A DNA stretch of 64,000 nucleotides from Sambucus nigra (GCA_949130495.1 OX422219.1:267019111-267083110), one strand, 5' to 3'; shown: positions 44,288-57,455, counted from the stretch's first letter. Translations and numbers: made by a program. Notes: a model not told the origin generated them from the letters alone.

Positions 44288-46167
44288 GTCACACTGAGTC
44301 TCCTGGTCTATGCTTTATCTATGGGCGAGGTCCCAACATGTTTCGATTGTTAGCTTATAATCCGAGGACGGGAGAGATGAAGAGAACATCAAACCCCGTG
44401 AGTGGGGTCGGTTGAGTTTGTGGAGAGATGAGAGGTCGTCGCACCCCCGACGCGTATGGGGTGATTGTTGTTGTATTTTTGAGTCATGCATGAGTGTCAT
44501 ATAGTGTCTTGTTGCATTTTAATATTTGTTTTTTTATTTTTCCGCACTTTTCATTCGCCTTGAGTTCGATTTTCGTCCGTTTTGCTTGAGGACAATGAAA
44601 AAGTCCAAGTTAAGGGGGGGGGGGGTCACAAGTGCGTATTTCTAAAATTTCACAAATTTCAAAATGCTCAGAAATTTACAAAAAAAAAATCATAAAATTT
44701 TGAAAAATCCAAAAATATTTTTGTTCAAAATAAATAAAATTTGGAATTCAAAATGTTCAAAAATATCATTAAAAGTCAGTTTAAAGTCTCAAGTTGTAAA
44801 CATTCAACATACACAAAGCCGAAATTGACCAAAGATGGAAATTGAGCGAAAATTGATGACTTAACGAATATGTGTGGAGATTAACAAACCCGATGAGATT
44901 CGAGCCTATCACGTTTTGCGAATTTCTAAATTAATCCGAGTTAATTGTTAACTCAAAGTTCTTTTCAGTGCCTAAAAAGTTGTCAAGGATCTCAATCCTT
45001 TCATTTTGATCGATTTTGAAAAATGTGTGCAATATTGCCTTGAAAAACGTGCCAAAGTGATCTCTAAACTTAATTTAATCTCGAAACGCATAGGGTAACG
45101 CAATTGGCATTTTGGACAATGAAGTACGACATCGTTTGTTACCCAAAAATCTTGGCCATAAAAAGTTGTGAAAAAAGAAATCATCCCTTTTGTAACCCAA
45201 ATTTGAGCCGAATAAATTTTCCCTTTCGTTTGACAACCCGCAAAACCCAAAATAGCCAAAATTGAGAAAAATGAGAAAATTCAGAATTTAAGTCCCGAAA
45301 GTGCATCAAAAGGGGGCAAGAGAGAAATAGATATGCTCAACAAAAAGTAGTGAGAAAAGAAAAGTAGGGAAAAATAGAAAAAAATTAAAAAAAATAAAAA
45401 AAAGAAGAAAATAATAAGCAATAGCCCGGAAAAAGCATAAATGGACATCATTAATGACTTTTCCAATTCCAACCTTCCCTACTTTTTTCATGTTACCCAA
45501 AATACCTTAAACCTCAAAAAATTCCTAACCGAGTTTAAATTGCGAAATTGGTTACCGCGTGGAGAGTTAATACACCAAAAGATAATAAAAGAGATTGAAG
45601 GCGCGAAAAAGAGGCAATGCTCCCATTTTTAAAACCGTACTCCATTGATGAGATCCTATCACTATAAAATTTCCGTCTTTCTAATTGTATGCGTGATTTT
45701 GCATCCATTATATTTACTCTTTATATCACGCATACCGAGAGAATAGCCATAATTCGAGAGATTCGATTATGAGAGCATTCCGTGAGAAATTGAAATCAAA
45801 ACGAATTTTTGAATAAGTAACGTAATGATCAATCAGTGGAAATTGGCAGTTATATTTCTGGCTTCACACACACGCACTAAGGTTTGAGACTCGTAAATAT
45901 GACTTGATGATGACTATTTTCTGGAAAAGTTTGAATTGCACAATTTTTGCGTATTTTGAAATTTCTTTGAGTCAAATTTTGTGGGTATATTCTCTGCCAA
46001 CCCTCACGAGACACAACTCGTCCTACAAGGATGACCTAGGGGTTTAAAGGCTTGTTGCATGCGCTAAATGCAATCGCTTGCCCACGAAAAAGGTATTCTA
46101 TCATAAAAAAATGTGATTTTCAAGAGTTAAGCCTTGTTAGTATTCTTTTACATTGCTCGGGACGCGC
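44288..46167 (+). other. 3' non-coding region of Athila-1
   Basis: An internal tract 'CTTGAGGACAATG', then AAGTTAAGGGGGGGGGGG, lies at 44586-44628. It is followed by an A/T-rich 1.5 kb stretch that is the inverted counterpart of 35230-36700 in Athila-2. Phe-rich ORFs at 45281-45500 on the minus strand are low-complexity artefacts. Confidence 0.8.
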
Positions 46168-46189
46168 AAAGTTCTAAGTTAGAGGGGTT
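46168..46189 (+). other. Terminal polypurine tract of Athila-1
   Basis: AGTTCTAAGTTAGAGGGGTT directly precedes the right LTR; one A interrupts the G run compared with Athila-2. Confidence 0.75.
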
Positions 46190-47753
46190 TGATTGGACAT
46201 AAATATTGTATATTTATTCCCCTAATTTCAGTGTATTTGTGAACTCGAGTGATGTAACCTATATGGATTTGTCGCACATTTCTTCTACTAACCTTCGCTG
46301 GCAAGTATTTCGTGTTTCGTGCTTCTCTTATTTATTTTAGAGGTTAATTATGCAAGCAGTGCAAAAGAGAAAGCGAGACAATGAAAGAAAAGCTAAGAAG
46401 GCAAGTTCAAGGGCATTTTGGTAATTATGTAACAAAATTCTGAAGGAGGAGTCAACTAGAAAGTTGAAGAGCTCGGAACAACGATAACACTGAAAGAAAT
46501 GGCACCCAAATCCGAACAACGATAACCAGTTGAAGTTGAAGAAAAATCCAAGGAAGAAAGGAAACAAAACAAGAAAAATTCTAAGTGTTGAATGAAAGAA
46601 AAAGCACCCCAAACCAGCAAACATTCTCGAACCCAGGCGCGAACCGGTTTGGGGGGCGAACCGGTTTGGGGTACATGCGAACCGGTTCGGGGGTCCTGAT
46701 GCGCGAATTTTCCTCCTTTATTCTGATTGGTTCCAAAGGATCCCTTCAGGTTAAAACTCTCCAAAAAGAGTGGGGAACGGAGGGAGGAACCTAGGAATAG
46801 CCGTTCTGAATAGTTTTAGGTAGTTTTTGATAGAGAAAAAGAGAGGAAAACATCTAGGAACATACATTCAGTTAATTGTTGCAAGATCAATACACTTTCG
46901 GGTTTGTTTTCAAGTTGTAATCAAGCTTTATTCTTATGATATTTAGTATTCTTGCATGGTAATTTTTCTGCATGATTTGAACGAATTTCTGTATTTATAA
47001 TACGTAGCTACGTATGTCGATCTAGTGTTATCGTGAGTTTACTCGCATGCAACATTATTATTTCATGCATCCTTCAGTTTAATATGTCCGGCTAGGTAGA
47101 AAAGGCTGGGATGCATAAACCCAACGTAATGTGTTGGTGCGTGTGTATAAAATTAATTCGATGAATTTAATGATTGATTATGATCGTATTGCGTAGTCAC
47201 ATAATAATTGTGGTTCTTTATATCTCGTTTACCTTTGGGTACTCGTGATGATTTAGAGTACACTTTGAGTGTCACTATCGCGATACCGATTTACTCATCC
47301 TCAGATTAGGTATGACGCGGGCTTGAACCTCATATACATAATGCTTGGGAGTACTAAATTCCGGGTCAGATTAATTAGATAAATTTATGATTAATATTAT
47401 CACCACACTACACTAGGGTTGGGGGATTGTATTCCCATCCTATTTCTCTCATCATTTAAAATAAAAAGTTTTTGAAATCATCAGTCATTCTCCATTTCGT
47501 TAGATTAATTTAGTTGCATCGTTTCTCATTTTCATTATCGCATTTTGCTATAATCAATCTTAAAACCAAATCAATTTTTCCTTTCCTTTTTAGAGTCAAA
47601 GTTAGGATTTCTCTGTCTCTTCCCGTCGTCACAACTCTGTTGTCCTTTTTCCCTGAGGATCGATACCCGACTTACTGGGTTATTACTTGAGCGACAGGCT
47701 TACACTTGAGCCTGGAGGGAACGCACTTCTAAGACACATTTTCAGTCGCTTCA
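46190..47753 (+). repeat. Right LTR of Athila-1 (1564 bp)
   Basis: TGATTGGACATAAATATTG..CGCTTCA, followed by GCGAG. Contains the AACCGGTT cluster at 46642-46693 (three perfect copies). Confidence 0.95.
46642..46693. repeat. AACCGGTT palindrome cluster, right Athila-1 LTR
   Basis: Perfect AACCGGTT at 46642, 46659 and 46680, each followed by TGGGG or CGGGG. Confidence 0.95.
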
Positions 47754-47758
47754 GCGAG

Positions 47759-48140
47759 AGAACACGATATTCATGTTTATTGAAGAGGTCTAGAGAGAGG
47801 CCACTATATCTCGATCAAAAGCAAGGGAATTCATCTCAAAAGGTGTTCACGCACCTACTTAGCTTTCAGGAGGATCATACACTAGAAGATCTAAACTTTA
47901 CAAAAGGTTAAACAAGGTTTTCGAAGACCTTGGAGGGAATCATCTTCAACCTTTTTCTCCTCATATGAATCACACCATGATTAGCTATAGTATTGTATTC
48001 TTGAACCCTAGGTGAAATCTTTAAACTTATTTCTCATTTTTCCTTTCAATGCATGATTAATCAAAGATCTTTAGGATTGATTTTTTTCCGAAGTTTTAGT
48101 GTCAAACCCAAGTTATTTTCCAAACACGTATTACTAGCGC
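47759..48140. other. Flank of Athila-1
   Basis: Non-coding. It continues the sequence interrupted at 33574 and includes 'CTTTCAGGAGGATCATACAC'. Perhaps the end of an old Copia-type LTR; not proven. Confidence 0.35.
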
Positions 48141-48272
<132 letters not shown>

Positions 48273-50100
48273 GTTTAGGTTGTCCAATCAATCATGCATA
48301 TACTACCAATTGTCTTAATCCCTAACATCAGATTCTACAGACCAAATTAAAGTTTATAATTCTCAAACTTGCATTAGAGTCCGTTCCTATTATCCTCTAG
48401 TTTAAATATCATCTTAAATTGTATTATAAGCGTGTAACTATTTCCTAATAATTATTTATACAACTAAAACCCCAAATCACCCTTTACTTCCCTAAACGTT
48501 GTAGTCAACATAATCTCATTCAAATGAGACAATGATTGAAATACCCCATATTGTTTAAATGAGTCATCAATATCGTTCGAACGAGATAGGCATGGAAGAC
48601 TTATTCTTCCACAAAACATAAATGTCTATGGTTAACCAAAAATCTAAATCTAAAGCTTTAAATCACTAAATGGTCCATTCTCTAACAAACCTAAGTCATA
48701 TTAATCCTAACATGTATTAACTAACTTTAACCAAAATTAAAGGTCAAATTCATCTAATCATATATCACCATTAATGGAGGTAGATACACTACGATTCCGC
48801 ATCCAAGTGTCAAATTAATATGGTGATTCAATTTACATCCGAAATTAAATTATAAACATGATTCTAATGATAGATTTATAGTCCCAAAAGATTCAGTTTA
48901 AGGTTTCTCTTTAAACAATTTAAGTCTTTCAAGTCATAGTTAATTCAACATTAATCCCAATTAATTCATCAATTAAAATTGATTAAGATATTAAATAAAA
49001 ATCCTAAACATGCATTATAAATCTCAGATTTACTGCATAATATGAATTATAAACAAGTTACATATTATTCATGATAAAGCAAGTGAGTTCTTACCTTAGT
49101 GTATGAACGGTGAATCTCTATTTGACAACTTTCTCTTATCTTCTCTCAAATTCTTCTTAAGCTCTCCCAAAGGTTTATGGCTTCTAAAGTTTATTTATTT
49201 GGTGTAAAAAAAGTGATTTTTAAGGTCTAACTCTCTTAATTAATCTCAAAATTCATAGGTCAATATTAGGCCTATTTTTGGGCCTCCAATTGAGGTAAAA
49301 ATATTAAACAGAATACTCCAAAACTTATCCTAAGGGTATAAATCCCCCTCAGCCCAACACAGAATGCTAAAAACACATGTTCGAACCTCTATTTCACGCT
49401 AGGGTCTGCTCCAAATGGTAGTACCTCATAACTCACGGTAATAGCTCGCAACTACAATAAAATGCAAATACTAATTTATTTTATGCGTAATCGCATATTG
49501 CCCAAACTTAATTAATTACACTGATTAATAAGTTATAACGTGCGTTAATAATAAATCACATAATATGCAAGTTTAATCATCATCTATATATGCATTATTA
49601 TTACTATTACCAATTCACTCAAGTAATAATTAATTCCAATTTATTAATTTTTTCTCATCTTCAAATAATCATTAACTAAGTACCAAAAATATGGCATATT
49701 GCAGAAATGTGGAGATTACTGCAAAATGGGTATTGTAGTCATTTTCCTGCTCCATAAAGTATGAACAATAATAGGTATATCCTATGAGGGAAAAATCTTA
49801 CGTTCTTCAACATCTTCTATAAGGACATGTGGAAGTTATTTAGAAGGCCACCAGGAGAAGAATTAAATATCATGCGACTTGCAGTGCATAGTTCACCCCA
49901 AGCCCCATATACAAACCACTATTCACTCTTTTGTAGTCAAAGATAAGTAAGTTATTGAAAATACTAGTAAAAATCTATCTAATTGTATTACAGAGAGAGA
50001 AAAATCTCACAAAAGATTTTACAACACTCTAACAATGTAGATTCATAATTATTGGTAATGATAAGAAGCTTTACTTAAAGTGGGTGTAAAGCCTAATTGG
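48273..50100. other. AT-rich sequence, perhaps a decayed minus-strand chromovirus LTR
   Basis: A single TCGTTCGAACGAGAT palindrome at 48574 and the order of blocks around 49080-49330 (a splice-like leader region, then 'GGGTATAAATCCCCC') recall the Tekay LTRs read backwards. Divergence is too high to be sure. No coding region. Confidence 0.3.
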
Positions 50101-51560
50101 ACGAGCCTATTTTTTGGGAAGAGGGATATTACCCCCCACATTTTATTAGAAATAATTAGGATAAAAAAGTCTTTCCTTGTTAGCTTTTACAAGCACTAGT
50201 AGAAAAAAAGAATGTGTGAGTTTAAAATTATCCTCATTAGGAAGACTAAAGATTAAAATGATAAAATGAATAAAATCTGGTATTTTATACTTAATCCCAT
50301 TACATTTATTCCTTAGAAAGTCTAATAGAAGGCACACTTGTTTTTATCCAGTTTGAGTAAACCTCTAATTGTCTTTGGGAGATAACTGAAGGACTAAAAA
50401 CTAGAAGAATGAGTGTTTGATTCTTGTTTAGTAAGACCATAAGCCATATAATTGCATTGTCTAAAAACATGAGACATGAGAAATGGGGACGTGATTATTG
50501 AGAAGAACTTATGAAATTTCATTAATCATTCCTTTGATCTTCTATGGAGGATCACCTTTAACAATGGTGAAATCCATTAGAACTTTACAATATGATTCTA
50601 TTTGTATCCTTTCAATCCCAAAACATCTACACAAGCGAATACCCTTAAGAATATCCACTAACTTATCCCATATATTGGATTGATATCCCAAGTAATAGAA
50701 ACCTGCAACAAAGTCTCCTCGATTGTCTGTAATAATACCTCCATCCTCACTATCACATGGACTATCCTTATATGCACCATCAATATTGAGTTTAATGTAA
50801 TTTGATTTTGTCTTAATCCACCTAATATGTATTAAAACCATCTTCTTAAGATTAAATTGTAGAACAAATAAAATATGTAAAAACTCATCTTCTTTTCTTA
50901 GGATGTCTTCAAAAAAAATGCCGACAACTATGTTCTTTATCATGTCTCTAATATTGATAATTAATTGATTAACCCTAATTGGAATATCCTTAAAAAAACA
51001 TTAATGTATGGCCTTCCATATCTCCCAGAAAATTATGAGAGGAAGAATTGATTAAAGGAAATTGAGATAATTTCAATTTTGATGTTTTAGATTCCAAGAA
51101 GTGATCATAGCACTGAAACTATTGAAATTTAGACTTTACCTCAAACTCAATAAACCACCAAAAATGAGACGAAATAAAAGTGGAAAATGTACTTTGGAGA
51201 AATGTGTGGTCAATTTTTTCCTCCATATTATAGGAACACTTGTATCTTGAGCAATAATTATCCTAATTCTTTAAATCTTCGAGTCTACAGGAATGGCATT
51301 GTGGATTAATATACAAACAGAGATTTATATTTTAGGAGGGCAATTTTTTGTATAAATGAGCTTACATCTTAATGAAGTTGGTATTTTATCTCTACAACAT
51401 TCAATACCTGATTTCAAAGAAAATTTTCTGTTGGGATATGGAGTTCATATGATATCATTATCAATTATGGAGATACTCATAACCTCCCCATCTTGAATCT
51501 ATCTCATTCTTTTTATTGTACTAGAATCATTTGAGACACTGAGAAGTCTTTTTTTATACT
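50101..51560 (-). pseudogene. LINE / RNase H-domain relic, minus strand
   Basis: The 133-codon frame 50542-50943 reads 'KSNYIKLNIDGAYKDSPCDS', 'GGIITDNRGDFVAGFYYLGY' and 'RIQIESYCKVLMDF'. This is the RNase H-like domain (RVT_3 type) found at the C-terminus of plant L1-type non-LTR elements and their gene-annotated relics. One expected Gly/Glu position is altered. Upstream on the minus strand (51050-51450) frame-broken pieces recall the zf-RVT region ('LIHNAIPVDSKI', 'THFSKVHFPLLFRLIFGG'). No RT core is left. It is old and unrelated to the plus-strand LINE at 55402. Confidence 0.65.
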
Positions 51561-53540
51561 TAGCCTTAATGAAGCAAACATGTGGCCATCCCAATATCAA
51601 TTTTTTGGGGTGGAAATTAGGGGTGAAGGTCTCGTGTACTCTTCCTCTAGGAGAGCTTCAGCCGTCGTCGATGTGGGGTGATGTAAAAAGATGGAGTAGG
51701 TAGCCTATTTTGCACAAAATAGGCAAAAGAACATGTCATTGCCTCGAGAGAGTGGCATCAAAGGCAAGCTAATGCTTAAGAAACCAATAGTTTAGAGGTT
51801 TGGGGGTTAAGGTACGAAATGGGAAGGTGTTAGGCACCCATCCCACCCTTTTGATCTCTCATGGGCTTATGTTACTATTTTCATTAATTTTTTCGTGAAG
51901 TGTGTGTGCGTGTATATATAAAGGGAGATTCGAATCGCCCAACTCATATCATGGGGAAGATAGAGTGAGGTCATCCATAGGAATGTCCCAAAATAATACC
52001 TAGAAAACATAATGTATGCGTTTATCGAGATATTGATCATTATGATGAAAAAATAATATATGTTAGTTAAAATGACAATATGGATCACAATGATAATATA
52101 TATTAAATAATGTATAGCTCCAAAGGATGCTAGCAAAATTGTAAAATTGGAAAATTAGAAAATTGGACTCGAGTATCGGGTTTTAGCCTGAAATGTCCAC
52201 GTAGCCTATAAAGGCATCAAAGTCCATGTAGTTCGTGTGCAGCATAAGGGTGGATTTTATCCCATAGTTTCAAACGGAAATTTATTATATGTGCGTCTGT
52301 AGAAAATGAATTTTTAATTTTAAAAAATGTGGTGAATACTCCCATTAGAGTTCATAGGTGTAACCATCTTTTTCTTGATTTTTTTTATAGAAAATGGTGT
52401 ACGTGCAATATAACTAATAAAATATGAGGTATTAATGTGTATAAACTAAAGTAAAAACTAGATTAATAATTTATCTAACTAATGCGAAAATAAAGAATTT
52501 AAAGAGGGAAAATGTTTTTTGGACCTTCTTTGAAGAATTGAGGCTTGAACTTGATTCTTGATGAGCTCACTTGAATGTTGAGATGAATGATGTATGAGAG
52601 ATAATGAGATTCTGCTAAATTGGGTATGAAAATGATGGGAATGAAACATGGATAGGAATTTTACACAAGGAAACTTCGTTGATTGCAAGATAATGTTGTT
52701 GAGATCACTAATATAGATGGATCTGAGGTTTGACCTGAGAGTGAGATCATGCCCTCCTTTTATAGGATTGGGGGACTACCGATCATCATACCCCTAGCCT
52801 TTCCAATAAGTAGGTAACCTCAGACACACTACCGATAGGCAGGGAAATGGACCTGCCAATCGACAGTTTTGTGTAGATTGTTTTGGAAAAACGTTCGTAG
52901 AATTCAATATGTAAATCCAAATTATTCATGGGTCATACGGTTAGAAATATATTTTAGATACCTTTAAGAGTCCATTAGTTCTCTCCTGGGTCTGGGAGTT
53001 CACTTTGGGTCAAACAGGGATCAAAAGCGCTCGTTGGTCCTTTGGACAGGAGATCGTCAGACGATAATGGATCGTTCGTCCAAATCGTAAGTTTGAATCG
53101 TGCACGAGAAAGACCTTTGGAAAGGTTACGAGAGGCACCTAGACATTCCAAAGATCTTCGATCGATTTGGATAGTTTATTTTTGTCAACCGAGGCCCAAA
53201 AGTGCCTAATGACCTTTCGGAGTAAAACGAGTCATTTGTCCGTACTGTAAGGATGATTCACACACGGGGTCGTCTGTTGGATTGTGTATTCAATACCATT
53301 TGAAGATTCATTTAGCCTCATTCAATCTGAAAAGTTGAACTTGTTCAAATGGAGCTTGGGTGCGCTTGGTGGCCTCTCGATCAATTTTCAGGGGGAAACA
53401 GATTGTTCGTTTGAGTTTTTATGTAAGTGTTAATTACGTTTGGTATTTCCATTTTCCATGTGTATTACTTTATTTTTTCTAAATTTTGAGAGGCATTTTT
53501 CCTTTTCTTTAATAGACTGATATATCTACCTCGAGACTGC
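51561..53540 (-). repeat. Probable LTR of a Tat/Ogre-type element, minus strand
   Basis: Non-coding. A TATAAAAGGAGGGC box on the minus strand (52751-52764) is followed downstream by a C/A/T-rich leader, and 'GGGTGCCTAACACCTTCCC' on the minus strand near 51820-51840 is a phrase I associate with Ogre/Tat-type LTRs. Ends were not located and no second copy is in the window. Confidence 0.4.
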
Positions 53541-54260
53541 GTTCTCGGGGGATGACGCAGTTCGAGGAAGTTCAGGAGCACCTTCCTGTGGTGGTGAGTT
53601 GAGTGGTTTTATCAGCTATCTTTTGCAATTTAGTGTCAGCATTGGATGAGACTCCCCGTTCGACGATTGTCCTCAATGCCTTGGGAGAGAGGTGGTGAGA
53701 TACTACCCACACCATACATTTTGGTTTGGGGGAGTTGATAGTTACTCCCATTGATGTATATCAGCTGGGCTAGACTGTGAGGGGCCTCAGATAGAGGTGG
53801 TCCCCACACTGTGGGTGATGACGATGATGGTGTATGCGACATTGGATGATGTTAGGCAGATATTCTCAGGGGACTCCATTCGTCTCTCTCTTCTGAAGGA
53901 GGTTTTATTGAGTCAGTAAATCAACGATACCAATGGGCTGTATGTGTGAGAGGTGGCCCGTTAATTTACTCTGTTATTGCCGGGAGGCTTTCTTGTGGCG
54001 ACTAGTGACGATGTCATCCACATGTGGTTTTTACCTTATTTGAGGGTATGTTTGAATATCCCTCTCTTTGACTGGGGTAACCTTACTTTGTTAACCCTTT
54101 ATTCGATGCATTCAGCCGGTGCTATCAGCAAACCTTTACTAGTGCAACGTATATTTTGGGGGTATTTTTCCTTTTTACGTTTTACTTTATGCATTTCCCT
54201 TTTATGCATTTTGTTTTTTTTTCCGATTCCTTGATTGCTTTCTTCTGATTGATGACCCTT
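53541..54260 (+). pseudogene. Plant mobile domain (PMD) coding relic
   Basis: In broken frames: 'VLNALGERW', a stop, then 'DTTHTIHFGLGELIVTPIDVYQL', and later 'LLPGGFLVATSDDVIHMWFL', 'PYLRVCLNIPLFDWG' and 'HSAGAISKPLL'. The succession ERW..T.TFH...GE..VTLEDV..L, then LLGG.L..D...I...WLP and a final SW/DWG block, is the layout of the plant mobile domain found in MAIN/MAIL1 proteins and in gypsy- and MULE-type transposons. At least two stops and two frameshifts are present. It lies in a transposon-rich setting, so a transposon source is more likely than a host gene. Confidence 0.55.
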
Positions 54261-55389
54261 GTCCTTTTGTAAATGTGGTTCTATGAGGATATTGGGATTA
54301 ATGTCCATTTAATAGGTTTGAAGGATGAGTCAGTGGGGGAATTCTGCCATATGTACTGTGGTGGAAGTCCAGTCGGCAATCGAGGAAGTATTTTTCTTTA
54401 GCGAAGGTGCATCAGGTCTTAAATGGCTTGACGAGAAATCGATTAAATTATTCTTTCCTCTTAAGACCATTTTTATTTAACGACCATTTTCAGATATTGA
54501 TTTTCTGTAGGGGATCTTGCAGGTGCCCTTTTAATCTTAGCTGACAACCATCCAACACATGAGAGTGACTGGGGGGGACGCGCAGCTGCGTTAGCTGCTG
54601 GCAGACGAGTTCATCCACTTCTAGTATTTGGGGGAGAGAGTAGTCTGACAGGTGGTGGAGGATGAGTTAATGGTGCAACCTACGATGCCCTCAATATACA
54701 TGAGGCGGGAGTGGGAGATGCCAAAGGAGGCGAGGGTGGTGAAGATGGTCGATGAGCCTTTCTCGTCGTATACCGACACGGCGGAGACATATGATTCTAA
54801 ATTTTGCGTTAACCTGGATGATGTCGCCCAGCATATATGACGTTATGCCTCTTCCTCATGTGGTTTCATGTAGGGGCACGAGTTGACCAATAAGGTTTGC
54901 CCACAGTGCCTGTGGTTCATTGACGTCAGAAGCGCCGGTAACATCAGAGCTTTCGTTTATGCGGATGGATCCTCCCTCCTATAATATTAGATAGTTCGAG
55001 GAATGATCGATGCATATATTGCATCACCCCAATGAGATGGACCCGGAGGTGTTAGAGTTTAATGAGGACGTCCTTTAGCCAGAGGTATGCCTTTTATTTC
55101 TTTGACTTTTTTCTTTCTGATTTCTCTCTTTACCTTAGACTGATTGGTTTGTTATTTTCTTATTTTTCCAACAGCACGTCCGGGTGTCGACTACCTGGAT
55201 GAGAGACATCATGGATTGGGTGGCTTTCGCGACATTTTATATTCGGGATTCGATCCCAATTCCTTCTTTCTTGGTGCCATATACTTCGTGTTAGGAGGGA
55301 TCTTGATCGGGCTGCAGGGGTTCCTCAGTTCTTCATTGGGAAATATGCATACGCCGCACGAATGGGGGTTCAGAGAGAGAGAGAGAGAG
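54261..55389 (+). other. Continuation of the PMD relic, no clear frame
   Basis: GC content stays raised and short open stretches occur (54652-54840, acidic; 55144-55473, 'DERHHGLGGFRDILYSGFDP'), but no protein is recognisable. A (GA)n run at 55370-55389 is the LINE target. Confidence 0.4.
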
Positions 55390-55514
55390 AAAGAAAGAGA
55401 AGGTACTAAAAAAACCCCAACCAAACACGACCCAAAATTGAATACTCCCGCCGACAAGTCGCCGCCTTCCTAAATCAGCCAGCTCCGACATCCAGTCGCC
55501 AGCTTGCTTTCGCC

Positions 55515-57455
55515 ATGCCTACCCTACCTCCGGCCACTCGTGGTAGTAGCTCTCCAGTGCATTTCTCCCCTGTTGATGTCATTAAACACCTCGTGAATAA
55601 ACATAGCCCTAGTAGTTGTCAGGGTTTGGATGCTGGTATGAAGCCTGGTCCGGTAGGTGTCTTTTACGAAGAAACGTGCGAATTTGAGGAGTTTGAAGAG
55701 GGGCAAGTTCTTACCTCGGAAGAAAGTATTGAAAGAGAAAATGCTAATGTTTCTAGAATTAAAGAGATCAATGAAGAAAAGGAGGTATACAAAAAATTTC
55801 TCGAAGAAAAAGGTTTCACCCAAGAGGATATTTTTGATTTCAGATGTGCCAAACTCAAAAATGAAGCCTCAAACTCTGATGGATGTAAGTTAGTGGAGGT
55901 AAAGACTACGAATTCAAGGGTGGAATTTGAAAAGGATGGCCCTTTAGCCTACTCTCCCCTGACCAAGGTGGATAAGTCATGGAAAGAAGTTGTAGCGGAT
56001 AAGAGATAGGCCAAGCTAAGATTTACTTACCATGCTCCCTCTATTGTTGATAATAGAATCACAGTCTCCCCACCTCCAGAGGTGGAAAAAAATGGCTATG
56101 CTAAGTGGGAAAGCAGTATGGTAGGGTGTTTTTTGGGGAGAAGTTTGACTTACACCTTGGATTGCAGTATAGCCCATAGGCTATGGGATAAATTTGGCCT
56201 TAATCAAATAGTGGGACACAACAATGGAGTCTATTTCTTTATGTTTGATAATGCTAATATGAGGGATGAGGTAATTGACAATGGACCTTGGAATTTTGTG
56301 GGGAACCCAATTATTATCCAAAAATGGACACCAAACTTCTCTTTCAGCAAAGATTCTACCTCAAAAATACCTGTATGGGTGAAGTTCCATAACATTCATG
56401 TCCAATTATGGAAAGAGAAGGGGCTTAGCTATGTTGCTAGCTCAGTGGGAGTTCCTTTGTATGCTGATACAGTTACTGAAGGCATGAAGAGAATAAGTTT
56501 TGCAAGGATTTGTGTGGAGTTAAATGTCAGGGCAGAATTCCCAAACAACATTGATGTCACCATGGAGGATGGATCCATTACAGTAGTTGGAGTGGAATAC
56601 CAAGAGAAACCTCCATCCTGTGTCCATTGTGGAATATTTGGTCATGCCCTGATCAACTGTCCTAAGGGGAAGAAACCTTGGGTGAAAAAAAATAATAAAG
56701 AAGAGGTATGTCCAATTTTAAGCCAAGCTGAGATTCAAAAGGCTTTGGAAGAAGGATGGACCAAAGTGCAAACTAAATCCAATAAGACAACCAAATCTTT
56801 TGAAACAGTTGAGATAGACAAGAGTGGGATGGATGTAGATGGTATGCTTAGCATTGGGTCTAACAAGGCCCCGGGCCCTGATGGGGTTAACAACTACTTC
56901 TTTAAAAAGAATTGGGATCTCATTGGAAGAGAGGTGTGTGAGGCAATTAAGTTCTTCTTTAACACGGGGACTTTCTTCAAGCAGTGGAATTGTACTTCTC
57001 TATCTTTAATCCCAAAGGTAGCAGCCCCTAAAAGTATGAGGGAGTTCAGACCCATCTCTTGCTGTAACACCATGTACAAGTGTATTTCCAAAGTGATTAC
57101 TTGCAGGCTAAAGAAGATGATACCTGGACTTATTAGTATTAATCAAGATGCATTTGTTGCAGGTAGATCCATTGCTGATAATATCTTGTTATTACAAGAG
57201 TTAATGAGGAATTATCATCGGGACTCTTGGCCTCTAAGATGTGCAATCAAGATTGATATTCTGAAAGCATATGATACCGTGAGCTGGGACTTTTTGTTAA
57301 AGCTGTTGGCCCATGTTGGTTTCCCATCCAAAGTCAGTGGGTGGATCACCAAATGTGTGACTACTACCAGATTCTCCATTAACCTGAATGGGGAACTAAA
57401 GGGTTTCTTTCATGGGAAAAGAGGGCTCAGGCAGGGGGACCCTCTCTCTCCCTAA
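55515..57455 (+). pseudogene. LINE ORF1 (DUF4283) fused in frame to the N-terminal half of reverse transcriptase
   Basis: One frame from ATG 55515 to a TAA at 57453, with a single TAG at 56007. The N-terminus is Glu-rich and coiled-coil-like. DUF4283 follows from about 56060 ('MVGCFLGRSLTYTL', 'GVYFFMFDNANMRDEVIDNG', 'PIIIQKWTPNFSF', 'IPVWVKFHNIHVQLW'), then a CCHC knuckle 'CVHCGIFGHALINC' near 56619. After 'SGMDVDGM' (about 56845) the sequence passes directly to RT: 'IGSNKAPGPDGVNNYFF', 'FRPISCCNTMYKCISK', 'NQDAFVAGRSIADNILL', 'KIDILKAYDTVSWDF' and 'GLRQGDPLSP'. The endonuclease domain that normally lies between is missing. The terminal stop falls where RT motif B would continue. Confidence 0.88.

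Larger units (their letters stand above)
33580..47753 (+). mobile_element. Athila-1: Athila-like gypsy element without RT/INT, split by Athila-2
   Basis: The left LTR is in two pieces (33580-33768 and 39656-41043), with a right LTR at 46190-47753. A perfect target duplication GCGAG lies at 33575-33579 and 47754-47758. A tRNA-Asp-type primer site follows the left LTR, and a purine tract (AAGTTAGAGGGGTT) precedes the right one. The interior holds gag and protease remains, then an unrecognised C-terminal part and ~1.9 kb of non-coding DNA. There is no trace of reverse transcriptase, RNase H or integrase, so it is non-autonomous. The gag style and primer site place it in the Athila/Tat (OTA) branch. 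Confidence 0.93.
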
